Source: Jannaschia sp. GRR-S6-38
Lineage (GTDB): Bacteria > Pseudomonadota > Alphaproteobacteria > Rhodobacterales > Rhodobacteraceae
Length of the DNA stretch: 64,000 bases
Assembly (NCBI RefSeq): GCF_029853695.1
Contig: NZ_CP122537.1
Location: 2,625,501-2,689,500 of the forward strand
Direction of reading: 5' to 3'
Position numbers and translations under genes: made by a program
The notes under the pieces: model-generated
The model's database searches: none
What the model saw: only the letters and a program-made list of their open reading frames with translations
What the model was told of the DNA's origin: nothing
Shown: positions 27,123 to 38,237 of the stretch, in pieces
Layout: each line of letters starts with the position of its first letter
Position numbering within the stretch: the first letter of the stretch is position 1

Positions 27123-27659
27123 TCAGAGCGCCATCATCACCACGATCATGGCCAGCACGTACACGACGATCGCGCCGCCGATCAGCAGGTAGTGGAAATT
27201 GCCCACGGCCTGCGCCTTCAGGATCGAACCCATCTGCCCCATCAGGTCGGGCCAGGTGTAGCTAACGAAATCGCCCTGCGTGAACACGGCCTTGGCGCGG
27301 CCCTCGTCGTCCACGACCGGCAGGCGGCGGAACCGCTCGTTCGACATCATGCGCAGCCAGTGCAGCATGTCGTCGGTCTCCTTCGCCAGTCGCGGCTCGG
27401 CCGTCATGATCTCGGACAGCGTGGTGGTCTTCGCGTCGAGGCCGCGGCCCACGACCTTGTTCATGATGTCGCGTTCGGTGACGACGCCGATGACCCTCTC
27501 CTCGGCATCCGTCACGATCACGCAGCCGTAATTCTTGTCCGACATCGCCGCGACCGCCTCGGTCACGGTGGTGTCGGGGCCGCGGGTCAGCGGCTTCGGC
27601 TTGGCGGCATATTCGGGCCTGTCCATCAGGCGGCCGCCGGTGCGATCGGTACTGGCCAT
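27123..27659 (-). CDS. Membrane-anchored CBS-domain protein
   Basis: 178 residues with two CBS motifs (PLTRGPDTTVTEAVAAM...VIGVVTERDIMNK, then IMTAEPRLAKE...RRLPVVDDEG) and one C-terminal membrane helix of hydrophobic residues (about 155-178). CBS pairs bind adenine nucleotides. It lies between ccoP and ccoG and is divergent from ccoG, so it may answer to the same FNR-box region. Its partner is not known; an energy-sensing role at the membrane is inference. Confidence 0.85.
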   Translation of the reverse strand: MASTDRTGGRLMDRPEYAAKPKPLTRGPDTTVTEAVAAMSDKNYGCVIVTDAEERVIGVVTERDIMNKVVGRGLDAKTTTLSEIMTAEPRLAKETDDMLHWLRMMSNERFRRLPVVDDEGRAKAVFTQGDFVSYTWPDLMGQMGSILKAQAVGNFHYLLIGGAIVVYVLAMIVVMMAL

Positions 27660-27727
27660 GTGTGTCTGTCTCCTTGCGGTGTCCAACTGAGGTAGAAGCC
27701 TGCGACGCCACGTCAAAGCGGCAGTGC

Positions 27728-27741
27728 TTGACGCAGATCAA
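27728..27741. promoter_or_regulatory. FNR box (TTGACGCAGATCAA) between the CBS gene and ccoG
   Basis: Matches TTGA(T/C)-N4-ATCAA. It is 58 bases before the ccoG ATG and 68 bases from the divergent CBS gene start. Confidence 0.85.
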
Positions 27742-27799
27742 GGTTGCCCGCCCCGCGGCCTGCGATGGCAGGATCGAGACAGACCGGATCACGCCTCTC

Positions 27800-29404
27800 A
27801 TGACCGAAAAAGCCGCCCCCCTCTTCGCCGCGCAGGTGCCGATCTTCCCGCGCCGCGTCACCGGATTCTTCCGGCGGCTGAAGTGGTGGATCATGGGGAT
27901 CACGCTGGGGATCTACTACCTGGTGCCCTGGATCCGCTGGGACCGGGGGCCGAACCTGCCCGACCAGGCGGTGCTGGTCGACCTGGCGGGACGGCGCTTC
28001 TACTTCTTCTGGATCGAGATCTGGCCGCATGAATTCTATTTCGTGGCCGGGCTTCTCATCATGGCGGGGCTGGGGCTCTTCCTCTTCACCTCGGCGCTGG
28101 GCCGGGTCTGGTGCGGCTATGCCTGCCCGCAGACGGTCTGGACCGACCTCTTCATCCTCGTGGAACGCTGGATCGAGGGCGACCGCAACGCCCGCGTCCG
28201 GCTGTGGAAGGCCAAGTGGGACGCCCGCAAATGGCGCCTGCGGGTGACGAAATGGACCGCCTGGCTGCTGATCGCGGTCGCCACCGGCGGGGCCTGGGTG
28301 TTCTACTTCGCCGACGCGCCGACCCTGGCGCGCGACCTCGTGACCGGGCAGGCGCATCCCGCCGCCTACCTGACGATCGCGATCCTGACCGCCACGACCT
28401 TCGTCTTCGGCGGCTTCATGCGCGAGCAGATCTGCATCTACATGTGCCCCTGGCCGCGCATCCAGGGCGCGATGATGGACGAGGGCACGCTGACCGTGGG
28501 CTACCGCGACTGGCGGGGCGAGCCGCGCGGCAAGAAGCACGAGAACCGCGAGGGCGACTGCATCGACTGCATGGCCTGCGTGAATGTCTGCCCGATGGGC
28601 ATCGACATCCGCGAGGGCCAGCAGATGGAGTGCATCACCTGCGCGCTCTGCATAGATGCCTGCGACGACGTGATGGAGAAGATCGGCAAGCCGCGGGGGC
28701 TGATCGACTATCTCGCGCTCGACGATCGGCCTCCGGTGGCGCCGGGCGAACACGCGCCGGTTCGCCCGATGGGGACCGAGGCGGGCGCGGGCGGCGCCCA
28801 AACCGGCGTGCCCGGACCGACCGCCGCCGCCCGCGCCGCGCTGGACGCCGATCCGCAGGCCGCGATCGCCCGCGCCCCGGGGCAGGCCGCGCCCGCGCCG
28901 CTGGCCGCCGCGCAGCCCTTCACCATGCCCGCCGCGCGCGACTGGCAGCCCAAGCCGGTCTGGAAGCATGTCTTCCGGCCGCGCACGATCGTCTACACCA
29001 TCCTCTGGGCGGCGATCGGCGTCGGGCTGCTCTTCGCGCTCTTCATCCGCTCGGATATCGAGATGACGGTCGCGCCGGTTCGCAATCCGACCTTCGTGAC
29101 GCTGTCGGACGGCGCGATCCGGAATGCCTACGACATCCGGCTGCGCAACAAGAACGGCGAGCCGCGGGAATTCCACCTCTCGCTCGTCTCCGACTCGACC
29201 CTGCGCATCGCGCTGGAAGGCGAGGACGACCTGACGGTCGAGGTGCCCGCCGACTCCACCCTGCTGCAGCGCGTCTACGTGATCGCCCGGCCCGACGATG
29301 CCGCGGCGCAGGCGGCGCGCAGCGACCTGCGCTTCTGGGTCGAGGACCTGGCGTCGGGCGAGCGCGCCTGGCGCGACACGATCTTCAACGGACGGGAGGG
29401 CTGA
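27800..29404 (+). CDS. ccoG: Cytochrome c oxidase accessory protein CcoG (RdxA), polyferredoxin-like
   Basis: 534 residues. Membrane segments surround WCGYACPQTVW and ICIYMCPWPRIQGAM; two ferredoxin clusters follow (CIDCMACVNVCPMG and CITCALCIDACDD). CcoG acts in copper delivery to the cbb3 oxidase by reducing Cu(II). Between the ferredoxin part and the C-terminal FixG domain (residues about 310-380) is an Ala/Pro/Gly-rich stretch absent from shorter CcoG proteins (about 470 residues). The ATG at 27800 gives the family-like MTEKAAPLFAAQVPIFPRRV start. First gene of ccoGHIS. Confidence 0.96.
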   Translation: MTEKAAPLFAAQVPIFPRRVTGFFRRLKWWIMGITLGIYYLVPWIRWDRGPNLPDQAVLVDLAGRRFYFFWIEIWPHEFYFVAGLLIMAGLGLFLFTSALGRVWCGYACPQTVWTDLFILVERWIEGDRNARVRLWKAKWDARKWRLRVTKWTAWLLIAVATGGAWVFYFADAPTLARDLVTGQAHPAAYLTIAILTATTFVFGGFMREQICIYMCPWPRIQGAMMDEGTLTVGYRDWRGEPRGKKHENREGDCIDCMACVNVCPMGIDIREGQQMECITCALCIDACDDVMEKIGKPRGLIDYLALDDRPPVAPGEHAPVRPMGTEAGAGGAQTGVPGPTAAARAALDADPQAAIARAPGQAAPAPLAAAQPFTMPAARDWQPKPVWKHVFRPRTIVYTILWAAIGVGLLFALFIRSDIEMTVAPVRNPTFVTLSDGAIRNAYDIRLRNKNGEPREFHLSLVSDSTLRIALEGEDDLTVEVPADSTLLQRVYVIARPDDAAAQAARSDLRFWVEDLASGERAWRDTIFNGREG

Positions 29405-29405
29405 C

Positions 29406-29879
29406 ATGGCCGCGTCACTCGAAAAATCCCGCCAGCTGACCGGCTGGCACGTGCTGGGCCTCTTCGTCGGGGGCTTCGCGATCATCATCGCGGTGAATGT
29501 CGCGCTGGCCGTGAACGCGGTGCGCACCTTCCCGGGGCTGGAGACCGACAGCGCCTATATCGCCTCGCAGCATTTCGATGCCGACCGCGCGGCGCAGGAC
29601 GCGCTGGGCTGGGATGTCGGGGCCGCGGTCGAGGCCTCCGCGCTCCGCCTGGCCATCACCGGCGCCAACGGCGCGGCGGTGCGCCCCGAGATCGTCTCGG
29701 CCACGCTGGGCCGCGCCACCCATGTCGCCGATGATCGCGTCCCCGCCTTCGCCTGGGACGGCGCGGCCTGGGTCGCGCCGGTCGACCTCGCGCCCGGCAA
29801 CTGGAACCTGCGCGTCGATCTGCGCGCGCCCGACGGCACGCCCTTCCGCCGCCGCATCCCGATCCATATCGGCGGATGA
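29406..29879 (+). CDS. ccoH: cbb3 oxidase assembly protein CcoH (FixH family)
   Basis: 157 residues with one N-terminal membrane helix (WHVLGLFVGGFAIIIAVNVALAV shortened here) and a periplasmic beta-rich FixH domain. It assists assembly of the oxidase. It starts one base after the ccoG stop. Its stop overlaps the ccoI ATG as ATGA. Confidence 0.93.
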   Translation: MAASLEKSRQLTGWHVLGLFVGGFAIIIAVNVALAVNAVRTFPGLETDSAYIASQHFDADRAAQDALGWDVGAAVEASALRLAITGANGAAVRPEIVSATLGRATHVADDRVPAFAWDGAAWVAPVDLAPGNWNLRVDLRAPDGTPFRRRIPIHIGG

Positions 29880-31987
29880 GCGCGCTCGCCGCCTGTCCCG
29901 CCTGCGCGGCGCTGCCGCAGGATGCGATCGCCGCCGATGCCGGCGGCGAAGTGCTGTTCCTGTCGCTGCCCGCCATCCATTCGGCCGCCTGCATCGCCGG
30001 GGTCGAGCGCACGCTCGCCGCGACGCCGGGCGTGCGCGAGGCGCGGGTCAATCTGGGGCGCCGCCGGGTGCGGGTGGTGACGGCCCCGGGGCTGGGCGCC
30101 GCGGGCCCGCTCGCCGCGCTGGAGGGCGCGGGGTTCGAGGCGCATGAGCTGGACGAGGCGGCGCTGGCGCAGTCGGGTGGCGACGCAGCGGGCCGGGCGC
30201 TGCTGGCGCGGATCGCGGTGGCGGGTTTCGCGATGATGAACGTGATGGTGCTCTCCGTCGCGGTCTGGGCCGGCGCGGCCGAGGCGACGCGCGGCCTCTT
30301 CCACTGGATCTCGGCCGCCATCGCGCTGCCGGCGCTGGCCTTCGCCGCGCAGCCCTTCGCCGCCTCGGCCTGGGGCGCGCTGCGGGCCGGGCGGCTGAAC
30401 ATGGACGTGCCCATCGCGCTGGCCATCTGCCTCGCCTGCGGCGTCTCGCTGGCCGAGACGGCGGCGGACGGCCATGTCGCCTGGTTCGAGGCCGCGCTGT
30501 CGCTGACCTTCTTCCTGCTGGTGGGCCGCTATCTCGACCACCGCACGCGGGTGGCCGCCCGCTCCGCCGCGGCCGACCTGACGGCGCTGGAACTGCCCCG
30601 CGCGACGCGGATCGAGGGCGACACCCGCCGCTCCGTCGCCGTGGCCGAGATCGCACCGGGCGACGTCATCGCGCTGTCAGCGGGCGCGCGCGCGCCGGTG
30701 GACGGGATCGCGCTGGATGCCGCGCGGCTGGATCGCTCGGCGCTGACGGGCGAAAGCCGCCCGGTCGAGCTGCCCGCCGGGGGGCCGGTCAGCGCCGGCG
30801 AGGCGGTACTCGACCGCCCCCTGCGCCTGCGCGCCACCGCGCGGGCCGAGGACAGCACCCTGCGCCGCCTCGCCGCGCTGGTCGAGACGGCCGAGGCCGG
30901 TCGCCACCGCTACACCGCGCTGGCCGACCGCGCCGCCGCCGCCTACGCGCCGGTCGTGCACCTGCTGGCCTTCGCGGCCTTCGCGGGCTGGTGGTGGGCC
31001 GCGGGCGATCTGCGTCTGGCCGTGGGCATCGCGACGGCGGTCCTGATCATCACCTGCCCCTGCGCGCTGGCGCTCGCGGTTCCGGCGGTCAATGCCAGCG
31101 TCGCCGGGCGTCTGTTTCGGCAGGGCGTGCTTCTGAAGAATGCGACCGCGCTGGAGCGTCTGGCCGAGGTCGATACCATCCTGCTGGACAAGACCGGCAC
31201 GCTGACAATGCCGGTGGCCGATGGCGCGGGCCTGGAGCCCGAGGCGGCGGGCATCGCGCGCGCCCTGGCGCAGGCCTCCGACCATCCCGTCGCCCGGGCG
31301 CTGGCCGAGCGCCTGACCGCGCCGCCCGCCGATCTGGAGGACCTGCGCGAGGTTCCGGGCCAGGGCGTCTCGGCCCTGTGGCAGGGCACGCCCGTCTTCC
31401 TGGGCCGGGGCGCGGCGGGCACCGTCCTGCGCATCGGGTCGCGCGAGCTGACCATCGACGCGGGCGAGACGCTGCGCCCCGGCGCGGCCGAGATGGTCGC
31501 GGGGCTGCGCGCGCAGGGCTACGCGCTGCGCATCGTGACCGGCGACACGCCCGACCGCGCCGCCCGCATCGCCGCGCGGCTGGGCGATGTGCCCTTCGCC
31601 GCCGGGCTTGGCCCCGAGGAGAAGGCCGCGATGGTGGACGAACTCGCGGATGCCGGGCACCGGGTCCTGGTGCTGGGCGACGGGATCAACGACACGGCCG
31701 CGCTGGCCGCCGCCCATGCCTCGCTGGCCCCCGGCCGCGCGCTCGATGCCGCGCGGAGCGTGGCGGATGCGGTCCTTCTGGCCGAGGATCTCGCCGTCGT
31801 GCCGCGCCTGACGGCCGAGGCGCGGGGCGCCGTGCGCCGGATGGGCCAGAATTTCGGCCTGGCTCTGGCCTATAACCTGGTGGCCGTGCCGCTTGCGCTG
31901 GCGGGGCTGGCCACCCCGCTCATCGCGGCGCTGGCCATGTCGGCCTCGTCGATCACCGTCGTCCTGAACGCCATGAGGCGCGCATGA
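29876..31987 (+). CDS. ccoI: Cation-transporting P1B-type ATPase CcoI (FixI), copper export for cbb3 assembly
   Basis: 703 residues. CPC ion-site motif in TCPCALAL (near residue 393), phosphorylation motif DKTGT (near 438), TGES actuator motif and GDGINDT hinge are all present. An N-terminal CPAC and a heavy-metal-associated-like domain precede the membrane part; in that domain the usual CxxC reads SAAC, so one metal-binding Cys is lost. It moves copper to the periplasm for CuB insertion. Translationally coupled to ccoH and ccoS by ATGA overlaps. Confidence 0.95.
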   Translation: MSALAACPACAALPQDAIAADAGGEVLFLSLPAIHSAACIAGVERTLAATPGVREARVNLGRRRVRVVTAPGLGAAGPLAALEGAGFEAHELDEAALAQSGGDAAGRALLARIAVAGFAMMNVMVLSVAVWAGAAEATRGLFHWISAAIALPALAFAAQPFAASAWGALRAGRLNMDVPIALAICLACGVSLAETAADGHVAWFEAALSLTFFLLVGRYLDHRTRVAARSAAADLTALELPRATRIEGDTRRSVAVAEIAPGDVIALSAGARAPVDGIALDAARLDRSALTGESRPVELPAGGPVSAGEAVLDRPLRLRATARAEDSTLRRLAALVETAEAGRHRYTALADRAAAAYAPVVHLLAFAAFAGWWWAAGDLRLAVGIATAVLIITCPCALALAVPAVNASVAGRLFRQGVLLKNATALERLAEVDTILLDKTGTLTMPVADGAGLEPEAAGIARALAQASDHPVARALAERLTAPPADLEDLREVPGQGVSALWQGTPVFLGRGAAGTVLRIGSRELTIDAGETLRPGAAEMVAGLRAQGYALRIVTGDTPDRAARIAARLGDVPFAAGLGPEEKAAMVDELADAGHRVLVLGDGINDTAALAAAHASLAPGRALDAARSVADAVLLAEDLAVVPRLTAEARGAVRRMGQNFGLALAYNLVAVPLALAGLATPLIAALAMSASSITVVLNAMRRA

Positions 31988-32190
31988 GCATCCTCGTCTT
32001 CCTCATCCCGATCTCGCTGTTTCTCGGCGGTCTCGGCCTCGTCGCCTGCATCTGGACGATGCGGTCGGGGCAATACGAAGACCTCGAAGGCGCGGCGGCG
32101 CGCATCCTGATCGACGACGATGACGACGCGCCGGGCGACGACGACGCCGCCGAGGATCAGCCGGCGAGCCAGCGCAGCGCGGCGCGGTAG
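31984..32190 (+). CDS. ccoS: cbb3 oxidase maturation protein CcoS
   Basis: 68 residues: one membrane helix near the N-terminus with the CcoS pattern [27 protein letters not shown] in pieces, then a very acidic tail ([15 protein letters not shown]). Needed for cofactor insertion into CcoN. The ATG overlaps the ccoI stop. The last 34 bases overlap the convergent aroQ gene. Confidence 0.93.
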   Translation: MSILVFLIPISLFLGGLGLVACIWTMRSGQYEDLEGAAARILIDDDDDAPGDDDAAEDQPASQRSAAR

Positions 32191-32570
32191 CCCTCGACGC
32201 CCAGCCCCGCGATCACCGCGTCGGCCCGGTGGCTGACATAGGAATGGTGCCGGAAGGCCTCGCGCTTGTGGATGTTCGAGACATGCACCTCGACCACGCG
32301 GCCTTCGAAGGCGTTGAGCGCATCGAGGATCGCCACCGATGTATGGCTGAAGCCGCCGGGGTTGATGACGATGGCATCGGTATGGCCGCGGGCTTCCTGG
32401 ATCCAGTCGATCAGGATGCCCTCGTGGTTCGACTGTCGGAAATCGAGCTCGGCCAGGTCCATCGCCCGGCAGGACGCCTCGACATCGGTCAGCGTGTCGG
32501 CGCCGTAGATATGCGGCTCGCGGGTGCCGAGCAGGTTCAGGTTCGGGCCGTTCAGGATCAGGATCTTCAT
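32157..32570 (-). CDS. aroQ: Type II 3-dehydroquinate dehydratase
   Basis: 137 residues. Catalytic loop [13 protein letters not shown] contains Arg and Tyr22; [13 protein letters not shown] and [14 protein letters not shown] carry the remaining active-site residues. It interconverts 3-dehydroquinate and 3-dehydroshikimate in the cytoplasm. Its placement after pcaC-pcaH-pcaG, not among aro genes, suggests a catabolic role that feeds quinate into protocatechuate. It starts seven bases after the pcaG stop. Confidence 0.93.
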   Translation of the reverse strand: MKILILNGPNLNLLGTREPHIYGADTLTDVEASCRAMDLAELDFRQSNHEGILIDWIQEARGHTDAIVINPGGFSHTSVAILDALNAFEGRVVEVHVSNIHKREAFRHHSYVSHRADAVIAGLGVEGYRAALRWLAG

Positions 32571-32577
32571 GGGGGCC

Positions 32578-33201
32578 TCAGACGTCCAGGAACACCGTCT
32601 CGTCGACGCCCTGCAGCCGAATGTCCAGATGCCAGCCGCCGTCGGCGCCTGGCTGTGCCATCAGGGTCGCGCGCCGCTCTGGCGGGTCGATGCGGTTGAG
32701 CAGGGGATCGGCAGCATTGGCCTCCTCGCCCTCGAAATAGATCCGCGTGTGCAGGGCGAGATTGATGCCGCGGGCGAAGATCATCACCGTGATATGCGGG
32801 GCCTGACCGGCGACCGGGCCGGGCCGGACCGTCTCCAGCCGCCAGAGGCCGGTCTCGGCGTCGCAGGCCCGCCGCGCCCAGCCGGCGAGACCGGGATCGC
32901 GCGGCGGGATGTGTCCCTCCGCATCGGCCTGCCAGATTTCCAGCATCGCGTCGCGCAGGGGCGCGCCGGTGCCGTCGAGGACGCGGCACGTCAGCACGAT
33001 CCGCGGGCCCGCCGGGTCGCCCGCGATCATCGCGGCCCCGAAGTCGCGGCCGCCGAACATCGGAATGCCCGCGGCGTTGGGGGCGAGGCCGATATGGACG
33101 TAAGGGCCCGCGGTCTGGCTGGCCGACTCCTCATGGCCGCCCCTCGAACGGGGTCGCGCGGCGGCCGCGCAGGGTGATATCGAAGCGCCAGGCGCGGGCA
33201 T
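32578..33201 (-). CDS. pcaG: Protocatechuate 3,4-dioxygenase alpha subunit (start disturbed)
   Basis: The family match begins at [14 protein letters not shown] and continues with [13 protein letters not shown] and the C-terminal [12 protein letters not shown]; the alpha subunit lacks the iron ligands. With PcaH it cleaves protocatechuate to 3-carboxymuconate. The in-frame ATG at 33201 lies inside pcaH and has no ribosome-binding site. A well-placed ATG at 33134, with GAGGGG before it and an ATGA overlap with the pcaH stop, is out of frame by one base. A one-base deletion just after 33134 would explain this. Confidence 0.88.
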   Translation of the reverse strand: MPAPGASISPCAAAARPRSRGGHEESASQTAGPYVHIGLAPNAAGIPMFGGRDFGAAMIAGDPAGPRIVLTCRVLDGTGAPLRDAMLEIWQADAEGHIPPRDPGLAGWARRACDAETGLWRLETVRPGPVAGQAPHITVMIFARGINLALHTRIYFEGEEANAADPLLNRIDPPERRATLMAQPGADGGWHLDIRLQGVDETVFLDV

Positions 33202-33847
33202 CCATCGGGATCGTCGCCGCCATGTCCAGCCGCGCGGTCAGCCGGTCGATGGCCGCCGGGTCGGGGATCGACCGCACGATGGGGCAGAGCGGGATATGCG
33301 GGTCGCCCTCGAAATACATCTGCGTGACCAGGCGCTGCCCGAAGGCATGGCCGAAGACGCTGAAATGGATATGCGCGGGCCGCCAGTCGTTCACGCCGTT
33401 GGGCCAGGGATAGGGACCGGGCCGTACGGTCCGGAAGGCGAAGGCGCCCTCGGCATCCGTCATGCAGCGCCCGCAGCCGCCGAAGCCCGGGTCGAGCGGG
33501 GCGAGATAGCCGTCCTTAGCGTGGCGGTAGCGGCCGCCCGCATTGGCCTGCCACACCTCGATCAGCGCGTCGGGGACGGGACGGCCCGTCTCGTCGCGCA
33601 GGGTGCCCATGACGATGATCCGCTCGCCGATGGCATTCCCGGGCCCGAAATTGTTGATCAGATCGGCATCGGTCTCGCCGATCAGGTCATGGCCGAAGAC
33701 CGGGCCGGTCTCCTCGGACGGGGTCGAGGAGAAGGATATCGGCGCGAGCCGCGGCGACCGCAGGACCGTGGTGCGATAGTCGGGCGAAAGCGCGGGCGGG
33801 TGCAGGCCGCGGGCCCGCGGGATCAGCCCGCCCGGTGGCTCGCTCAC
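33131..33847 (-). CDS. pcaH: Protocatechuate 3,4-dioxygenase beta subunit
   Basis: 238 residues from a GTG start at 33847 that overlaps the pcaC stop as GTGA. Iron ligands are visible: Tyr in AGGRYRHAKDGY and His in RPAHIHFSVFG. The family start LSPDYRTTVLRSPRLAP is present. It holds the catalytic Fe(III) for intradiol ring cleavage. Confidence 0.95.
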   Translation of the reverse strand: MSEPPGGLIPRARGLHPPALSPDYRTTVLRSPRLAPISFSSTPSEETGPVFGHDLIGETDADLINNFGPGNAIGERIIVMGTLRDETGRPVPDALIEVWQANAGGRYRHAKDGYLAPLDPGFGGCGRCMTDAEGAFAFRTVRPGPYPWPNGVNDWRPAHIHFSVFGHAFGQRLVTQMYFEGDPHIPLCPIVRSIPDPAAIDRLTARLDMAATIPMDARAWRFDITLRGRRATPFEGRP

Positions 33848-34221
33848 CCCTCCATCTCCGCGAGGATGCGCTTGGCGATCTTGATGGCCGTGTTGGCGCG
33901 CGGGATGCCGGCATAGATGCCCACATGCTGCACGACCTCGACGATGTCGCCGGGCGTCGCGCCGGTATTGGCGGTGGCGCGCAGGTGCAACTCGAACTCC
34001 TCCCACGACGCCGTCGCGGCCAGGATGGCGAGCGTGATCATCGAGCGTTCGCGCAAGGGCAGCGCGTCGGAGGCCCAGACCGTGCCCCAGGCCGAGGCCG
34101 TGGTCAGGTCAACGAATTTCGCATCGAGCCCCGCGGGATCAGCCTGCGAGCGGTCCACATGGGCGTCGCCCAGAACCTCCCTGCGGCGGCGCTCGCCGCG
34201 CTCTCTGCGTTCATCGGTCAT
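33844..34221 (-). CDS. pcaC: 4-carboxymuconolactone decarboxylase
   Basis: 125 residues of the AhpD-like carboxymuconolactone decarboxylase family: WASDALPLRERSMITLAILAA and ELHLRATANTGATPGDIVEVVQH in pieces. It converts 4-carboxymuconolactone to 3-oxoadipate enol-lactone. First gene of a pcaC-pcaH-pcaG-aroQ operon. The later steps (pcaD, pcaIJ) and pcaB are not in this window. Confidence 0.93.
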   Translation of the reverse strand: MTDERRERGERRRREVLGDAHVDRSQADPAGLDAKFVDLTTASAWGTVWASDALPLRERSMITLAILAATASWEEFELHLRATANTGATPGDIVEVVQHVGIYAGIPRANTAIKIAKRILAEMEG

Positions 34222-34277
34222 GGGCGGCAGGATGGCCGCAGCGGCGGGGGCTGGCAAGGTGCGTGCCGAAACGAAGC

Positions 34278-34299
34278 GGGGCGGCCCGAAGGCCGCCCC
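34278..34299 (-). terminator. Terminator hairpin after glnA
   Basis: A perfect nine-base stem GGGGCGGCC/GGCCGCCCC with loop CGAA, between the glnA stop and pcaC. Confidence 0.6.
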
Positions 34300-34346
34300 G
34301 ATCCATTCGCCATTCGGGTGGGCCCCCTGGGGCGCCCACCGGCCGA

Positions 34347-35753
34347 TCAGCAGCTATAGTAGAGCTGGTATTCGATCGGGTGCGGCGTGTGCTCGTAGGC
34401 GTAGACCTCGTCCCACTTCAGCGCCATGTAGCCCTCGATCTGGTCGCGGGTGAACACGTCGCCGGCCAGCAGGAACTCGTGGTCCTTCTCCAGCTCCTCC
34501 AGCGCCTCGCGCAGGCTCCCGCAGACCGTCGGGATCGAGGCCAGCTCTTCCGGCGGCAGGTCGTAGAGATCCTTGTCCGACGGATCGCCGGGGTGGATCT
34601 TGTTCTGGATGCCGTCGAGGCCGGCCATCAGCAGCGCCGAGAAGGCGAGGTAGGGGTTGGCGGCCGGGTCCGGGAAGCGGGCCTCGACGCGCTTGGCCTT
34701 GGGGCTCTCCGTCCACGGGATCCGCACGCAGCCCGAGCGGTTGCGGGCCGAGTAGGCGCGCAGGACCGGCGCCTCGAAGCCCGGGATCAGGCGCTTGTAG
34801 GAGTTGGTGGCCGGGTTGGTGAAGGCATTGAGCGCCTTCGCATGCTTCAGGATGCCGCCGATGAAATACAGCGCCTCCATCGACAGGTCGGCGTACTGGT
34901 CGCCCGCAAAGAGCGGCTTGCCGTCCTTCCAGATCGACATGTTCACGTGCATGCCGGTGCCGTTGTCGCCCGCGATGGGCTTGGGCATGAAGGTGGCCGA
35001 TTTCCCGTAGGCGTGGGCCACGTTGTGGATCACGTATTTGTACTTCTGCAGCTCGTCGGCCTGCTTGGTCAGCGAGCTGAAGATCAGGCCCAGCTCATGC
35101 TGGCAGGACGCCACCTCGTGGTGGTGCTTGTCGACGTTCATGCCGATGCGCTTCATCGTCGAGAGCATCTCGGAGCGCAGGTCCTGGGCAGCGTCGGTCG
35201 GGTTCACGGGGAAGTAGCCGCCCTTGACGCCGGGCCGGTGGCCCATGTTGCCCATCTCGTATTCGGAATCGGTGTTCCAGGCGGCGTCGGCGGCATCGAC
35301 CTCGAAGCTCACCTTGTTCATCTTGTTCGAGAAGCGGACGTCGTCGAACAGGAAAAACTCGGCCTCGGGGCCGAAATAGGCCGCGTCGCCGATGCCCGAG
35401 GACTTCAGGTAGGCCTCGGCCAGCTGCGCGGTGCCGCGAGGGTCGCGATTATAGGGCTCGCCGGTGTCGGGCTCGACGACCGAGCAATGCAGACAGAGCG
35501 TCTTCTCGGCGTAGAACGGATCGATATAGGCGCTTTCGGTGTCGGGCATGAGCTTCATGTCCGAGGCCTCGATCCCCTTCCAGCCCGCGATCGACGAGCC
35601 GTCGAACATGAAGCCTTCGTCGAGGAAGTCGGCATCGACCTGGTCCGACATCACCGTGACGTGCTGCAGCTTGCCGCGCGGGTCGGTGAAGCGGATGTCG
35701 ACATATTCGACGTCCTCGTCCTTGATCTGCTTGAGGACCGCGTCCTTGCTCAT
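34347..35753 (-). CDS. glnA: Glutamine synthetase, type I
   Basis: 468 residues. Motifs: [12 protein letters not shown], the ATP-binding [14 protein letters not shown], the metal site EAEFFLF, and the adenylylation Tyr397 in DLYDLPPEE, so activity is likely tuned by GlnE. It makes glutamine from glutamate, ammonia and ATP. Downstream of glnB in one operon. Confidence 0.98.
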   Translation of the reverse strand: MSKDAVLKQIKDEDVEYVDIRFTDPRGKLQHVTVMSDQVDADFLDEGFMFDGSSIAGWKGIEASDMKLMPDTESAYIDPFYAEKTLCLHCSVVEPDTGEPYNRDPRGTAQLAEAYLKSSGIGDAAYFGPEAEFFLFDDVRFSNKMNKVSFEVDAADAAWNTDSEYEMGNMGHRPGVKGGYFPVNPTDAAQDLRSEMLSTMKRIGMNVDKHHHEVASCQHELGLIFSSLTKQADELQKYKYVIHNVAHAYGKSATFMPKPIAGDNGTGMHVNMSIWKDGKPLFAGDQYADLSMEALYFIGGILKHAKALNAFTNPATNSYKRLIPGFEAPVLRAYSARNRSGCVRIPWTESPKAKRVEARFPDPAANPYLAFSALLMAGLDGIQNKIHPGDPSDKDLYDLPPEELASIPTVCGSLREALEELEKDHEFLLAGDVFTRDQIEGYMALKWDEVYAYEHTPHPIEYQLYYSC

Positions 35754-35793
35754 GGGGTTCCCCTTCCTTGAGTTGTCCGGTGGTTTCGTGTGG

Positions 35794-38110
<2,317 letters not shown>

Positions 38111-38237
38111 GTCCCGTCGCTCCGCCCATCCCACGGCCTTCCCTTTGAGAGTGTCGCATCCGTTCGCCGCCCGCCAGAGGCGCGGCGGAAGATGTGACCG
38201 GCTTCGATCTGGGGAGACAGGCCGGCGGCCCGGCGGG

